Below, piece after piece: positions 32,907 to 41,923 of a stretch of DNA of 64,000 bases. Both the position numbers and the translations under genes were made by a program. The DNA comes from Methylomagnum ishizawai (lineage in GTDB: Bacteria > Pseudomonadota > Gammaproteobacteria > Methylococcales > Methylococcaceae): NCBI RefSeq assembly GCF_019670005.1, contig NZ_AP019783.1, positions 310,001-374,000 of the forward strand, given 5' to 3'. The notes under the pieces were generated by a model. It saw nothing but the letters and a program-made list of their open reading frames with translations. It ran no database searches and was not told where the DNA came from. Positions within the stretch are counted from its first letter, which is position 1. Every line of letters begins with the position of its first letter.

Positions 32907-33155
32907 ATGAAGGCGAAAACGACGGAAATCAATGGCGGGGAATCGATCCCGCCGCCCGGCATAGCCCGGTGCCCGTGGTGCCGGGGCCATCATCCAGAAT
33001 CCGCCATCGTCGATGGGGTCTGCCCGGATTGCCGGAAATGGGGCGCGGTGCTTCCGCCGTCCGCCCGCGAAATCGTCCTGGCCGGGCCGGTGACGATCCG
33101 GGTATCGGGGGATTTGACCGTGGTCGGGATAACCATGGACGGGGGGCGGCCATGA
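32907..33155 (+). CDS. Small zinc-ribbon phage protein
   Basis: 82 residues from ATG 32907 with AAGGTGAT upstream. A four-cysteine ribbon (CPWCRG ... CPDC) occupies residues about 21-45; the C-terminal part is beta-rich (TIRVSGDLTVVGITM). It is ATGA-coupled to the replication protein, so a role in replication initiation or as a small transcription factor is possible. Unassigned. Confidence 0.6.
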   Translation: MKAKTTEINGGESIPPPGIARCPWCRGHHPESAIVDGVCPDCRKWGAVLPPSAREIVLAGPVTIRVSGDLTVVGITMDGGRP

Positions 33156-33892
33156 GTATCCTCGAATACCTGGACCGGCCCATAGCCTTCCATCGGTGCT
33201 TCGTCACCATAACCGGCTCGATTACCGCCAGCCTCATGCTTTCCCAGGCGCTGTACTGGCAGAAGCGTACCCAGGAAACCGATGAATGGTTTTTCAAGAG
33301 CCGCGAGGAATGGACCGAGGAAACCGGCCTGTCCCGCACCGAGCAAGAGACGGCCAGGGCGAAGCTCAAAAGCCTGGACTTGCTGCAAGAGGAACTCCGG
33401 GGGCTTCCGGCCCGGATGTACTACCGGGCAAACGTGGCCCGGCTGGAAGCGTTGCTGTGCCAACAAGTTGGCGGGAAACCTGCCAACACTGAGGCGGGAA
33501 ACCTGCCAACAGGTAGGCAGAAAAGTCGCCAACATTTAAAGGAAACAGAGACTACTACAGAGACTACGCAGAGAGATATCCCCCCACCCCCTTCGGGCAA
33601 GCCACGGAACCCCCCCGGCCAACCCATCGAACTCCCTGCCTGGCTGCCCCAAGCCGCATGGGCCGAATTCCGCCAGCACCGGAAGGAAATCCGCAGCCCC
33701 CTCACGCCCCTGGCCGAAAGCAAGGCCATCCAGAAACTCGACGAACTGCGCCGGCAGGGCCACGACCCGGTGAAGGTCATCGACCAGTCCATCGGCAACG
33801 GCTGGACCGGCCTGTTCCCGCTCAAGAGCGAAACCCCCCAGCGCAACCCGAGCAAGCCGGGCCGCGATGATTGGATGGAGGGCGCGGTATGA
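33152..33892 (+). CDS. Phage replication initiation protein
   Basis: 246 residues. The N-terminal domain (about 1-110) is a winged-helix type seen in phage replication proteins: FVTITGSITASLMLSQALYW, then EWTEETGLSRTEQETARAKL and a wing. A Thr/Pro-rich linker follows, then a DnaT-like C-terminal segment (LPAWLPQAAWAEFRQHRKEI ... KLDELRRQGHDPVKVIDQSIGNGWTGLFP). This layout loads helicase at the phage origin. It overlaps the zinc-ribbon gene and the primase-helicase gene (both ATGA). Confidence 0.75.
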   Translation: MSILEYLDRPIAFHRCFVTITGSITASLMLSQALYWQKRTQETDEWFFKSREEWTEETGLSRTEQETARAKLKSLDLLQEELRGLPARMYYRANVARLEALLCQQVGGKPANTEAGNLPTGRQKSRQHLKETETTTETTQRDIPPPPSGKPRNPPGQPIELPAWLPQAAWAEFRQHRKEIRSPLTPLAESKAIQKLDELRRQGHDPVKVIDQSIGNGWTGLFPLKSETPQRNPSKPGRDDWMEGAV

Positions 33893-35745
33893 AACCCTCC
33901 GAGATTTCCGCATTGCTGGCCGAACAGGCCGAGTCCGTCGCCAAGCACCTGCTGCCGGAAGGCAAGCGCGACGGGCGGGAATGGCGCTGCGGTTCGGTCC
34001 ATGGCGAACCGGGCCAAAGCCTGGGCGTCCACCTGTCCGGCCCCAAGGCCGGGGTGTGGGCCGATTTCGCGTCCGGCCAGGGCGGCGACCTGCTGGACCT
34101 GTGGATGACGGTCGGGAAAACCGACCTGCCCAAGGCCATGCGCGAAGCCGCCCGCTGGCTGGGTGTTGCCATCGACCCGCCCCGGTTCGCCAAGGGCGGG
34201 CACAGGCGAGCCTTCGTCAAGCCTTCCAAAACGCCCGTGGAGGCACAAAAGGGGTCCGCCCCTTGGGCTTGGCTTACCGAAACGCGGAAGCTGCCGGAAC
34301 CGACCCTGCGGGCTTTCCGCGTGGGCGGGCATGGCCGGTCGGCGTTGTTCCCGTTTTACGACCCCGCCGGGGAACTGGCGATGGTGAAGTGGCGGGATAC
34401 GGCGTGGACCAAGGAAACGGGCCGGGCCAAGTCCGGCGTGACCGAGAAGGACATGCGCCCGGCCCTGTTCGGCTGGCAAGCCATCCCACCCGGTGCCCGT
34501 TGGGTGGTCATCGCCGAGGGCGAGATCGACGCGATGTCCCTGCACGCCTACGGCGCGCCGGCGCTGTCGGTGCCGTTCGGCGGCGGGACCGGCGCGAAAC
34601 AGGACTGGATCGAGCACGAGTTCGACCACCTGGAACGCTTCGACGAGGTTTTCCTGTGCCTGGATTCCGACGGGGAAGGGCGCAAGGCCACCTTGGAAAT
34701 CGCCGACCGGCTGGGGCGGCACCGCTGCCGGGTGGTGGAACTCCCCGGCGGACACAAGGACGCGAACGAATGCCTCAAGGCCGGGGTGGCCGGGCGGGAA
34801 ATGCTGGACGCCTTCGCCGCGGCGAAGACCCTGGACCCCGGCGAGCTGCGCCGGGCCGGGGAATTCCTGGACGGCGTGCTGGCGGCCTTCTACCCGGCCG
34901 GCGCGGCGGAAATCGGTTTCTCCCTGCCCTGGCCCAAATGCCCGACCCTGCTGTTCCGGCCCGGCGAGGTGAGCTTGATCGCCGGGGTGAACGGCCACGG
35001 CAAATCGGAAGGCGTGGGCCACCTCGCCGTCGACATCATGCGGCAGGGGGCCCGCGTCTGCGTGGCGTCCATGGAGTTCAAGCCCGCCCGCTGGATCGCC
35101 CGCATCGTGCGCCAGATTTCCGGCCTGGATACCCCATCGGCCGATTACGTCCGCGCCATCATGACGTGGCTGGACGCCCGGTTATGGGCCTTCGACGTGG
35201 TGGGGGCGGCAAAGCACAAGGAAATGCTCAGGGTGTTCGCCTACGCCCGCCAGCGCTACGGCGTCCGGCTGTTCGTCATCGACAACATGAGCAAGCTGGA
35301 CATCGGGCTGGAGGACTACGACGGGCAGCGGGCCTTCGTCGAATCGCTGTGCGGCTTCGCCAAGGCCCACGACGCGCATGTGTTCCTCGTGGCCCATGTC
35401 CGCAAGGGCGAGGACGACGGCAAGCCGGGCGGCAAGTTCGATGTGAAGGGGTCCGGGGCCATCACCGACTTGGTGGACACGGTGCTGATCTGGTGGCGGA
35501 ACCGGAAGAAGGAAGAGCGGTTGAAGCGCTCCGACCTGTCGGACGCCGAGCGCCAGGAATTGGAGGAAAAGCCCGACGCCCTGTGCGTGTGCGAGAAGCA
35601 GCGCAACGGGGAGGACGAACCGCGGATAGCCCTGTGGTTCCACAGGCCCAGCCATCAATTCCTGCCGTTCCGCAATTCCAAGCCGGTCGAGTACGTGCCG
35701 TTTTCCACCAGGGAACCGGCTGCCGAAGCAGAGGGGGGGTGGTAG
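33889..35745 (+). CDS. Phage primase-helicase
   Basis: 618 residues. The TOPRIM domain at about 205-275 has the catalytic Glu in VIAEGEIDAMSL and the DSDGEGR motif. The RecA-like helicase domain begins near 360 with Walker A GVNGHGKSE and has FVIDNMSKLD as Walker B. The organisation is that of T7 gp4 and Twinkle, though the N-terminal zinc ribbon is replaced by a short domain (WADFASGQGGDLLDLW). It unwinds and primes phage DNA. Only two bases separate it from the helicase-methylase gene. Confidence 0.88.
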   Translation: MKPSEISALLAEQAESVAKHLLPEGKRDGREWRCGSVHGEPGQSLGVHLSGPKAGVWADFASGQGGDLLDLWMTVGKTDLPKAMREAARWLGVAIDPPRFAKGGHRRAFVKPSKTPVEAQKGSAPWAWLTETRKLPEPTLRAFRVGGHGRSALFPFYDPAGELAMVKWRDTAWTKETGRAKSGVTEKDMRPALFGWQAIPPGARWVVIAEGEIDAMSLHAYGAPALSVPFGGGTGAKQDWIEHEFDHLERFDEVFLCLDSDGEGRKATLEIADRLGRHRCRVVELPGGHKDANECLKAGVAGREMLDAFAAAKTLDPGELRRAGEFLDGVLAAFYPAGAAEIGFSLPWPKCPTLLFRPGEVSLIAGVNGHGKSEGVGHLAVDIMRQGARVCVASMEFKPARWIARIVRQISGLDTPSADYVRAIMTWLDARLWAFDVVGAAKHKEMLRVFAYARQRYGVRLFVIDNMSKLDIGLEDYDGQRAFVESLCGFAKAHDAHVFLVAHVRKGEDDGKPGGKFDVKGSGAITDLVDTVLIWWRNRKKEERLKRSDLSDAERQELEEKPDALCVCEKQRNGEDEPRIALWFHRPSHQFLPFRNSKPVEYVPFSTREPAAEAEGGW

Positions 35746-35747
35746 CC

Positions 35748-38264
35748 ATGGCCGCGAAAAAAACCTACCAGGAATTCCTCCGGGGCAAGATCAGGCTGGC
35801 CGAGTTCGGCGGCTTCGACGTGGCCCCGTCGGAAATCAATCCCATCCTGAAACCCCACCAGCGCGACATCGTGCGGTGGGCGGTGAAAGGCGGACAGCGG
35901 GCCGTGTTCGCCGCGTTCGGCCTGGGCAAGTCGGTCATCCAGATCGAAGTCCTGCGCCTCGTCAAGGCCAAGGTCGGCGGCACCGTGCTGGTGGTCCTGC
36001 CCCTGGGCGTCCGCCAGGAGTTCCGCCGCGATGGCCAGATGCTCGGGGTGGAATTCAAGTTCATCCGCCGCAACGAGGAAATCTGGCCGGACGCGGACAG
36101 CGGGTTCTACCTGACCAACTACGAGAGCATCCGGGACGGGAAGCTCGATCCGAACCGGTTCACCGCCGTCAGCCTGGACGAGGCGTCCGTGCTGCGTAGC
36201 TTCGGCTCCAAGACCTACCAGGAGTTCCTGCCCCTGTTCGCCCGCGTCCGCTACAAGTTCGTGGCGACGGCCACCCCCAGCCCCAACCGCTACAAGGAAC
36301 TGATCCACTACGCCGGGTTCCTGGGGATCATGGACACCGGGCAGGCGCTCACGAGGTTCTTCAAAAGGGATTCCACCCAGGCGAACAACCTCACGCTCTA
36401 TCCGCACAAGGAACGGGAATTCTGGCTCTGGCTCAACTCCTGGGCCGTGTTCCTGCAACGCCCCTCCGACCTGGGCTATTCCGACGAAGGCTATTCCCTA
36501 CCGCCGCTCAAGGTGGTCTACCACGAGGTGCCCGCCGGCGACCTGGTGGGCCACGAGCGCGACGGCCAGGGCTTGCTGTTCCCCGACGCGGCCATGGGCC
36601 TCAAGGAAGCCGCCGGCGAAAAGCGGGATTCCGTCGAGGCCCGGATCGCCCGGATGGTGGACATCCTCAAGGCCGACCCCGGCTCCCACTACATCCTCTG
36701 GCACCACCTGGAAGCCGAGCGCCGCGCCATCAAGGCGGCATGGCCGGAAGCCACCGAGGTCTACGGCACGCTGGACCTGGACGAGCGGGAGCGGCGGGTG
36801 GTGGCGTTCTCGGAGGGCCGCGTCAAGTACCTGGCCACCAAGGAGGAAATCTCCGGTTCCGGCTGCAATTTCCAACGGCATTGCCACAAGGCGATATTCA
36901 CCAGCATCGGGTACCGGTTCAACGACTTCATCCAGGCCATCCACCGGATATACCGGTTCCTCCAGACGGAAGCATGTGAAATCCACATCATCCACACTGA
37001 GGCGGAACGGGAAATCCTGCGGTCGTTGCAGGAGAAGTGGACCCAGCACAACGAATTGGCGGCGAATATGAGCGACATCATCCAAGAACACGGATTGAAC
37101 ACCCTATCCATCGCGGACACCCTGGCCCGGACCATCGGCGTCGAGCGGGTGGAGGTTTCCGGCAAGCACGGGCGTTTCCGGGTGGCGAACAACGATTGCG
37201 TGGACGAGGCCCGGCGCGTGGAGGAAAACTCCGTGGGCCTGATCGTCACCAGCATCCCCTTCGCCAACCACTACGAATACACCCCGACCTACGAGGATTT
37301 CGGGCACACCGAGGACAACGCCCATTTCTGGGAGCAAATGGATTTCCTCACGCCGGAGCTGCTGCGCATCCTGCAACCGGGGCGGCTGTACTGCTGCCAT
37401 GTGAAGGACCGCATCCTGTTCGGCAACGTCACCGGCCAGGGCGTGCCCACGGTGTCGCCGTTCCATGCCGAGGCGATATTCCATGGCATCCGGCACGGGT
37501 TCCAATACCTGGGCATGATCACCGTCGTCACCGACGTGGTGCGCGAGAACAACCAGACCTACCGCCTGGGCTGGTCGGAGCAGTGCAAGGACGGCACCAA
37601 GATGGGCGTGGGTTCCCCCGAGTACATCCTGCTGTTCCGCAAGCCCCAGACCGACCGCTCCAAAGGCTACGCCGATGTGCCGGTGCAGAAATCCAAAGAC
37701 GCCTACACCCGCGCCCGCTGGCAGGTGGACGCCCATGCGCTGTGGCGGTCCCGTGGCGACCGGCCTTTGACCGCCGATGATCTGGCGGGCATGGGGCCGG
37801 ACAGGCTGGCGAAGGCCTTCACCCGGTTCAGCCTGGAACACGTCTACGACTACGAGTTCCACGTCCGCATCGGCGAGGAACTCGAAGCCCGCGGCGCGTT
37901 GCCGTCCAGCTTCATGAGCCTCGCCCCCGGTTCCGGCCATCCCGCCGTCTGGCACGACATCAACCGGATGCGGACCCTCAACGGCAACCAGTCGGCGAAG
38001 GGCTTGCAGAACCATGTCTGTCCCCTGCAATTCGACATCGTGGAGCGCCTAATCGAGCGCTACAGCAACCGGGACGAACGGGTCTACGACCCGTTCGGCG
38101 GGCTGATGACCGTGCCCTACTGCGCCGTGAAGATGGGCAGGCGGGGCGGGGCGTCGGAACTCAACCCGGCCTATTTCCTGGACGGCCTGCAATACCTGCA
38201 AGCGGCGGAACGGGACCACGCCATGCCCACGCTATTCGACCTGCTGGAAGCGGAGGCCGCATGA
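35748..38264 (+). CDS. Helicase-DNA methyltransferase fusion
   Basis: 838 residues from ATG 35748; the frame stays open 1.9 kb further upstream, but that is antiphase to the primase gene and not real. The N-terminal half is an SF2 helicase: FGLGKS at about 57-62, SLDEAS as motif II near 143, TATPSPN as motif III, and a C-terminal helicase lobe up to about 440. The C-terminal half is an N6/N4 amino-methyltransferase with catalytic TSIPF near 500 and the SAM site VYDPFGGLMTVPYCAVKMGR near 780, in the beta-class order. It may methylate phage DNA while translocating, protecting against host restriction. The catalytic tetrapeptide is unusual (S-I-P-F instead of DPPY/SPPY). Confidence 0.85.
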   Translation: MAAKKTYQEFLRGKIRLAEFGGFDVAPSEINPILKPHQRDIVRWAVKGGQRAVFAAFGLGKSVIQIEVLRLVKAKVGGTVLVVLPLGVRQEFRRDGQMLGVEFKFIRRNEEIWPDADSGFYLTNYESIRDGKLDPNRFTAVSLDEASVLRSFGSKTYQEFLPLFARVRYKFVATATPSPNRYKELIHYAGFLGIMDTGQALTRFFKRDSTQANNLTLYPHKEREFWLWLNSWAVFLQRPSDLGYSDEGYSLPPLKVVYHEVPAGDLVGHERDGQGLLFPDAAMGLKEAAGEKRDSVEARIARMVDILKADPGSHYILWHHLEAERRAIKAAWPEATEVYGTLDLDERERRVVAFSEGRVKYLATKEEISGSGCNFQRHCHKAIFTSIGYRFNDFIQAIHRIYRFLQTEACEIHIIHTEAEREILRSLQEKWTQHNELAANMSDIIQEHGLNTLSIADTLARTIGVERVEVSGKHGRFRVANNDCVDEARRVEENSVGLIVTSIPFANHYEYTPTYEDFGHTEDNAHFWEQMDFLTPELLRILQPGRLYCCHVKDRILFGNVTGQGVPTVSPFHAEAIFHGIRHGFQYLGMITVVTDVVRENNQTYRLGWSEQCKDGTKMGVGSPEYILLFRKPQTDRSKGYADVPVQKSKDAYTRARWQVDAHALWRSRGDRPLTADDLAGMGPDRLAKAFTRFSLEHVYDYEFHVRIGEELEARGALPSSFMSLAPGSGHPAVWHDINRMRTLNGNQSAKGLQNHVCPLQFDIVERLIERYSNRDERVYDPFGGLMTVPYCAVKMGRRGGASELNPAYFLDGLQYLQAAERDHAMPTLFDLLEAEAA

Positions 38265-38455
38265 ACGGCGAGCGCCAATTCGTGATCACGCGGGAATGGG
38301 CGGAGACGTACAAAACCCCGGCGGGTGGTTGGACCAAGGCCCAGCTTGCCGCCATCGGGGTTGCATGGCCCCCTCCCAGAGGTTGGCTCAAGGAAGTGGT
38401 AGGCATGGCTATCGACGAAGCCGCCCGCCACGCATTCGAGGAGGGTTGCCGATGA
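38261..38455 (+). CDS. Small phage protein
   Basis: 64 residues, overlapping the methylase stop (ATGA) and the ninB start. Segment ITREWAETYKTPAGGWTKAQLAAIGVAWPPPRGWLKEVVG suggests a small helical fold; many phages carry a related short protein near nin genes. No function known. Confidence 0.55.
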   Translation: MNGERQFVITREWAETYKTPAGGWTKAQLAAIGVAWPPPRGWLKEVVGMAIDEAARHAFEEGCR

Positions 38456-38883
38456 GCCGCGCCCTTTTCGTTCTGCAACCCGCGCCCCATCCAGCCCGCG
38501 CCCGCGCCCTGGAAGCCGTCCGCACCGCCCCCGAGGGCTACGTGGTCGAGGTCAGGCAGAAGACCCGGAGCCTGGAACAGAACGCCCTCATGTGGTCGAT
38601 GCTGGCCGAAATCTCCCAGCGGGTGTGTTGGCATGGCGAATGGCTGACGGCGGAAAACTGGAAGGACGTGTTCACCGCCGCCCTCAAGCGCGAGAAGGTC
38701 GTGCCCGGCATCGGCGGCGGGTTCGTGGTGCTGGGCCAGCACACCAGCCGCATGACCCGGCGGGAGATGGGCGACCTGATCGAACTCATGCACGCCTTCG
38801 CCGCCGAGCAAGGCGTCGCGTTCCCCTGGGAAACACCGCCCAGGCCCATGCCGGACGCCCGCGACGGGGAGGTGCCACGGTGA
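38452..38883 (+). CDS. ninB: NinB-like recombination mediator
   Basis: 143 residues. The NinB/Orf core is clear: VRQKTRSLEQNALMWSMLAEIS, then WLTAENWKDVFTAALK, VVPGIGGGFVVLGQHTSRM and REMGDLIELMHAF. Orf proteins bind single-stranded DNA and help RecA or annealases replace RecFOR functions. It complements the Sak4-like ATPase and nuclease of the leftward operon. The GTG of the next gene overlaps its stop. Confidence 0.88.
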   Translation: MSRALFVLQPAPHPARARALEAVRTAPEGYVVEVRQKTRSLEQNALMWSMLAEISQRVCWHGEWLTAENWKDVFTAALKREKVVPGIGGGFVVLGQHTSRMTRREMGDLIELMHAFAAEQGVAFPWETPPRPMPDARDGEVPR

Positions 38884-40199
38884 AGTTCCTTTCCGTGTGT
38901 TCCGGCATCGAGGCCGCGTCGGCCGCTTGGCGTCCGCTGGGCTGGGAGGCGCTGGCCTATGCCGAGATCGAACCCTTCCCGTGCGCCGTGCTGGCCCACC
39001 ACTACCCCGATGTCCCCAACCGGGGCGACATGGCCCGGTTCCAGGAGTGGCCCGATGCCCGACCAGATGTCCTTGTGGGGGGAACCCCCTGCCAATCCTT
39101 CTCCGTCGCCGGCCTCCGAGCGGGCCTGGACGATCCGCGTGGTCAACTCATGCTGGCCTACGGTGCGGTTGCTCGCCAATACCGCCCCCGCTGGCTGGTT
39201 TGGGAGAACGTCCCCGGCGTCCTGTCGAGCCACGGGGGACGGGATTTTGGAACCTTCCTCGGGATGTTGGCGGAACTCGGGTATGGGTTCGCCTACCGGG
39301 TTCTTGACGCTCAATACTTCGGAGTTCCCCAGCGCCGCCGCCGTGTGTTCGTTGTCGGCCGTCTTGGAGACTGGCGACGTGCCGCGGCGGTACTTTTTGA
39401 GCGCCACGGCCTGCAAGGGCATCCTCCGCCGCGCCGCGAACCGGGGGAAGGCGTTGCCGGAACCCTTGCAAGCCGCCCTACGGGCGGTGGCGGACTCGGA
39501 ACCGACTTCGACCTAGGCGGTGGCTTGGTATCTGGGACGCTTACCGCGAGCTATGGCAATTCAACGGGTCGCGACATGGCCGAAATGCCGGGCGCGTTGG
39601 TAGCCCGGCCATTGACCGCACACCAACGGCGCATGGACGGCACGGTAGAAACCTTCGTCGCCCATTCCCTCCGCGCCGAAGGTTTTGACGCCAGCGAGGA
39701 CGGCACGGGACGGGGCACGCCCCTGGTGCCGATGGCCTACCGCACCTCGCCGAATTGCGGAGCCTGGGACACCGGGGACCGCGTGGACGCGCTGACCACG
39801 GGCACCGATCCGGCTTCCCATGTGCTGGCCTTCCAGGAACGGGGGCGGAAGGGCGGCCGTTCCCTGGAAATCATGGGCGACATCCATCCGGCCTTGCTCG
39901 CGCCGGACGGCGGCGGCCGAGGCGGCGAACGGAACATCCTGGCCGGGACCGGCGTGCGCCGCCTCACGCCCCGCGAATGCGAGCGCCTGCAAGGCTTCCC
40001 CGACGACTACACCCGCGTCCCCTACCGGGGCAAACCAGCCGCCGACGGCCCGCGCTACAAGGCGCTGGGGAACGCCATGGCCGTGCCCGTCATGCGCTGG
40101 ATCGGCGAACGCATCCAGGCGGTGGAGGCGATGGGACGCCCGGCCGACGCACCACGGCCCATGGCCCGGCGCAAGGGCCACGCAACCTCGAAACCTTGA
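38880..40199 (+). CDS. Phage C5 cytosine methyltransferase (orphan)
   Basis: 439 residues from GTG 38880. Motif I SVCSGIEAASAAWRPLGW, IV GGTPCQSFSVAG with C71, VI ENVPG, VIII QRRRRVFVVG, IX LTPRECERLQGFPDDYT and X ALGNAMAVPV are all present. There is no adjacent nuclease gene, so it is likely an orphan that protects phage DNA. It differs from the R-M methylase in motifs I and X and is of the short phage kind. Two C5 enzymes plus the helicase-methylase give this phage three DNA methyltransferases. Confidence 0.92.
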   Translation: MKFLSVCSGIEAASAAWRPLGWEALAYAEIEPFPCAVLAHHYPDVPNRGDMARFQEWPDARPDVLVGGTPCQSFSVAGLRAGLDDPRGQLMLAYGAVARQYRPRWLVWENVPGVLSSHGGRDFGTFLGMLAELGYGFAYRVLDAQYFGVPQRRRRVFVVGRLGDWRRAAAVLFERHGLQGHPPPRREPGEGVAGTLASRPTGGGGLGTDFDLGGGLVSGTLTASYGNSTGRDMAEMPGALVARPLTAHQRRMDGTVETFVAHSLRAEGFDASEDGTGRGTPLVPMAYRTSPNCGAWDTGDRVDALTTGTDPASHVLAFQERGRKGGRSLEIMGDIHPALLAPDGGGRGGERNILAGTGVRRLTPRECERLQGFPDDYTRVPYRGKPAADGPRYKALGNAMAVPVMRWIGERIQAVEAMGRPADAPRPMARRKGHATSKP

Positions 40200-40218
40200 C
40201 ATCCCGATGGAGGACACC

Positions 40219-40782
40219 ATGAGCAACGCAACCATAGAAACCCCTTTCCAGGACGCCTTCCGCGAGGTCGTCGGCATCGAGGGCCGGTACAGCGACAACC
40301 CGGCGGATTCCGGCGGCGAGACCATGTGGGGCATCACGGCGGCGACGGCCAGGGCGGCGGGCTACGCCGGCCCCATGCGGTCGATGCCGCCGGCCGAGGC
40401 CCGGCGCATCTACAAGGCCGGGTTCTGGGACCGGCTGGGCCTGGACGCCATCGCCGCCGTCTCGGCGCACGTGGCCCGCGAGGTGTTCGAGCAGGGCGTG
40501 AACATGGGCCTGGACCGGGCCGGGCGCAACCTCCAGACCGTGCTGAACGTGCTGAACCGGGCCGGGAGCGACTACCCCGACCTCGCGGTGGACGGCAGGG
40601 TCGGCCCGGCCACCGTGCGGGCCGTGTCCGAGCTGCGGCGGACGCGGGGGGCGGACGGCATCGCGGCGTTGATCCGCGGCCTCAACGCGCAGCAGGGGGC
40701 GTTCTACATCGATCTGGCATCGCGCCGCGGGAAGGACGAGGCGTTCGTCATGGGCTGGCTCCTGAACCGGGTGGCGGCGTGA
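40219..40782 (+). CDS. Endolysin, GH108 muramidase with PG-binding domain
   Basis: 187 residues from ATG 40219 with a GGAGG site; ATG 40207 is part of that site. The glycosyl hydrolase 108 domain has the catalytic Glu in EGRYSDNPADSGGETMWGIT (E21), the peptidoglycan-binding part follows at about 105-180. No signal peptide or membrane arm is seen, so a holin should release it, but no clear holin is next to it. It lies far from the tail genes, in the middle of the rightward early-late region. Confidence 0.9.
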   Translation: MSNATIETPFQDAFREVVGIEGRYSDNPADSGGETMWGITAATARAAGYAGPMRSMPPAEARRIYKAGFWDRLGLDAIAAVSAHVAREVFEQGVNMGLDRAGRNLQTVLNVLNRAGSDYPDLAVDGRVGPATVRAVSELRRTRGADGIAALIRGLNAQQGAFYIDLASRRGKDEAFVMGWLLNRVAA

Positions 40783-41219
40783 GGGCGTCCCATCCCGGCG
40801 GGAACGCCCTGCGGGCCGGGCACGCGCCCCGGCCCAAACCCCGCGACCGCGAACACCGGGAACAGGCCGCGCTGTTCGGGTGGGTGGAACTCGCCAAGGC
40901 CCGCCATCCCGGCCTGGGCCTGCTGTTCGCCATCCCCAACGGCGGCGACCGCCACCCCGCCGTGGCCGCGAAGCTCGGGGCCGAAGGCGTCCGGGCCGGC
41001 GTGCCCGACCTGTGCCTCCCGGTCCCGCGCGGCGGGTTCCATGGCCTGTGGATCGAACTCAAGGCACCCCAGGGGCCGGGGGCGCGGCCCGGTGCCTTGG
41101 AACCCGGACAACTCGACTGGCTCGACGCCCTCAACGCCCATGGCTACAAGGCCGTGGCCCGCTGGGGCTGGGAGGCCGCGCGGAACACCCTCATCGACTA
41201 CCTGGAAGGCAAACCATGA
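40779..41219 (+). CDS. VRR-NUC domain nuclease
   Basis: 146 residues from GTG 40779 overlapping the endolysin stop. The VRR-NUC fold is recognised by EQAALFGWVELAKARHPGLGLLFAIPNGG, GVPDLCLP with the metal-binding Asp and GLWIELKAP giving E-x-K. Small phage VRR-NUC proteins are structure-specific nucleases, often Holliday-junction or endonuclease partners of replication forks. ATGA overlap with the ParB-like gene. Confidence 0.85.
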   Translation: MRASHPGGNALRAGHAPRPKPRDREHREQAALFGWVELAKARHPGLGLLFAIPNGGDRHPAVAAKLGAEGVRAGVPDLCLPVPRGGFHGLWIELKAPQGPGARPGALEPGQLDWLDALNAHGYKAVARWGWEAARNTLIDYLEGKP

Positions 41220-41923
41220 CCCAGACCAAGACCCAAGCCAAGCCCACGGCCACCCTGCGCCCCATCGCCGAACTGGCCCCCCACGGGGATAACCCCCGCA
41301 TCCACCCGGAGGAACAGATCGCCAAGCTGGCCGCGATGATCGACCGGGTGGGGTTCGTCGGCGTCGTCGCCGTCCGGGATGGCGTCATCGCCAAGGGCCA
41401 CGGCACCCTCGCGGCCTGCCGGCGCTTGCTGGCCGAGGGCAAGGATATCCACCCGGCCCCCGGCAGGGAGCGCGGCGCCCCGCCGTTCCCGAGGGGCCAG
41501 CTGCCGGTGCAGGACTGCACCGGCTGGACCGACGCCGAGTTCCGGGCCTTCGTGGCCGCCGACAACCAGCTCGGCCTGCTGTCGGGCTGGGACGATGACC
41601 TGTTGCGGCTCAACCTGGACGGCCTGGAACTGGACGGGTTCGATTTGGGGGACATCGGCTTTTCCGGCGACGAGCTGGAACGGCTGCTGGCGCTCCCCGA
41701 TAGGGCCACGCCACCCGAACCGGGCTTCCAGCCCGCCCTGGACCCCGGCACCGACCACCGCCAAGTCACCGACGCCGAGGTGGACCGCGCCCAGGCCCGC
41801 GCCGATGGCCGGTTCTCCGGCGGGGACGCCCGCCGGAAGGCCGAACTGCTCTGCCCGAACTGCGCCGAATCCTTCCACATGAACGCCGACGACCTCGCCC
41901 TGATCCTGAGGGACGCCCAATGA
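41216..41923 (+). CDS. ParB-like nuclease-fold protein
   Basis: 235 residues. Residues about 15-85 hold a ParB/Srx fold (PIAELAPHGDNPRIHPEEQIAKLAAMI, then KGHGTLAACRRLLAEG with the G-H-x-R type loop). The C-terminal third has a zinc pair CPNCAESFHM. Such proteins accompany phage DNA methyltransferases and often sit before terminase. ATGA links on both sides. Activity not known; a DNA-modification accessory role is inferred. Confidence 0.75.
   Translation: MTQTKTQAKPTATLRPIAELAPHGDNPRIHPEEQIAKLAAMIDRVGFVGVVAVRDGVIAKGHGTLAACRRLLAEGKDIHPAPGRERGAPPFPRGQLPVQDCTGWTDAEFRAFVAADNQLGLLSGWDDDLLRLNLDGLELDGFDLGDIGFSGDELERLLALPDRATPPEPGFQPALDPGTDHRQVTDAEVDRAQARADGRFSGGDARRKAELLCPNCAESFHMNADDLALILRDAQ

Noticed and set aside
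33867-35747. 1.9-kb upstream extension of the helicase-methylase frame
   Set aside because: It overlaps the primase-helicase in another frame and is Arg/Gly/Pro-rich without any motif. The real start is ATG 35748, where the family sequence begins.
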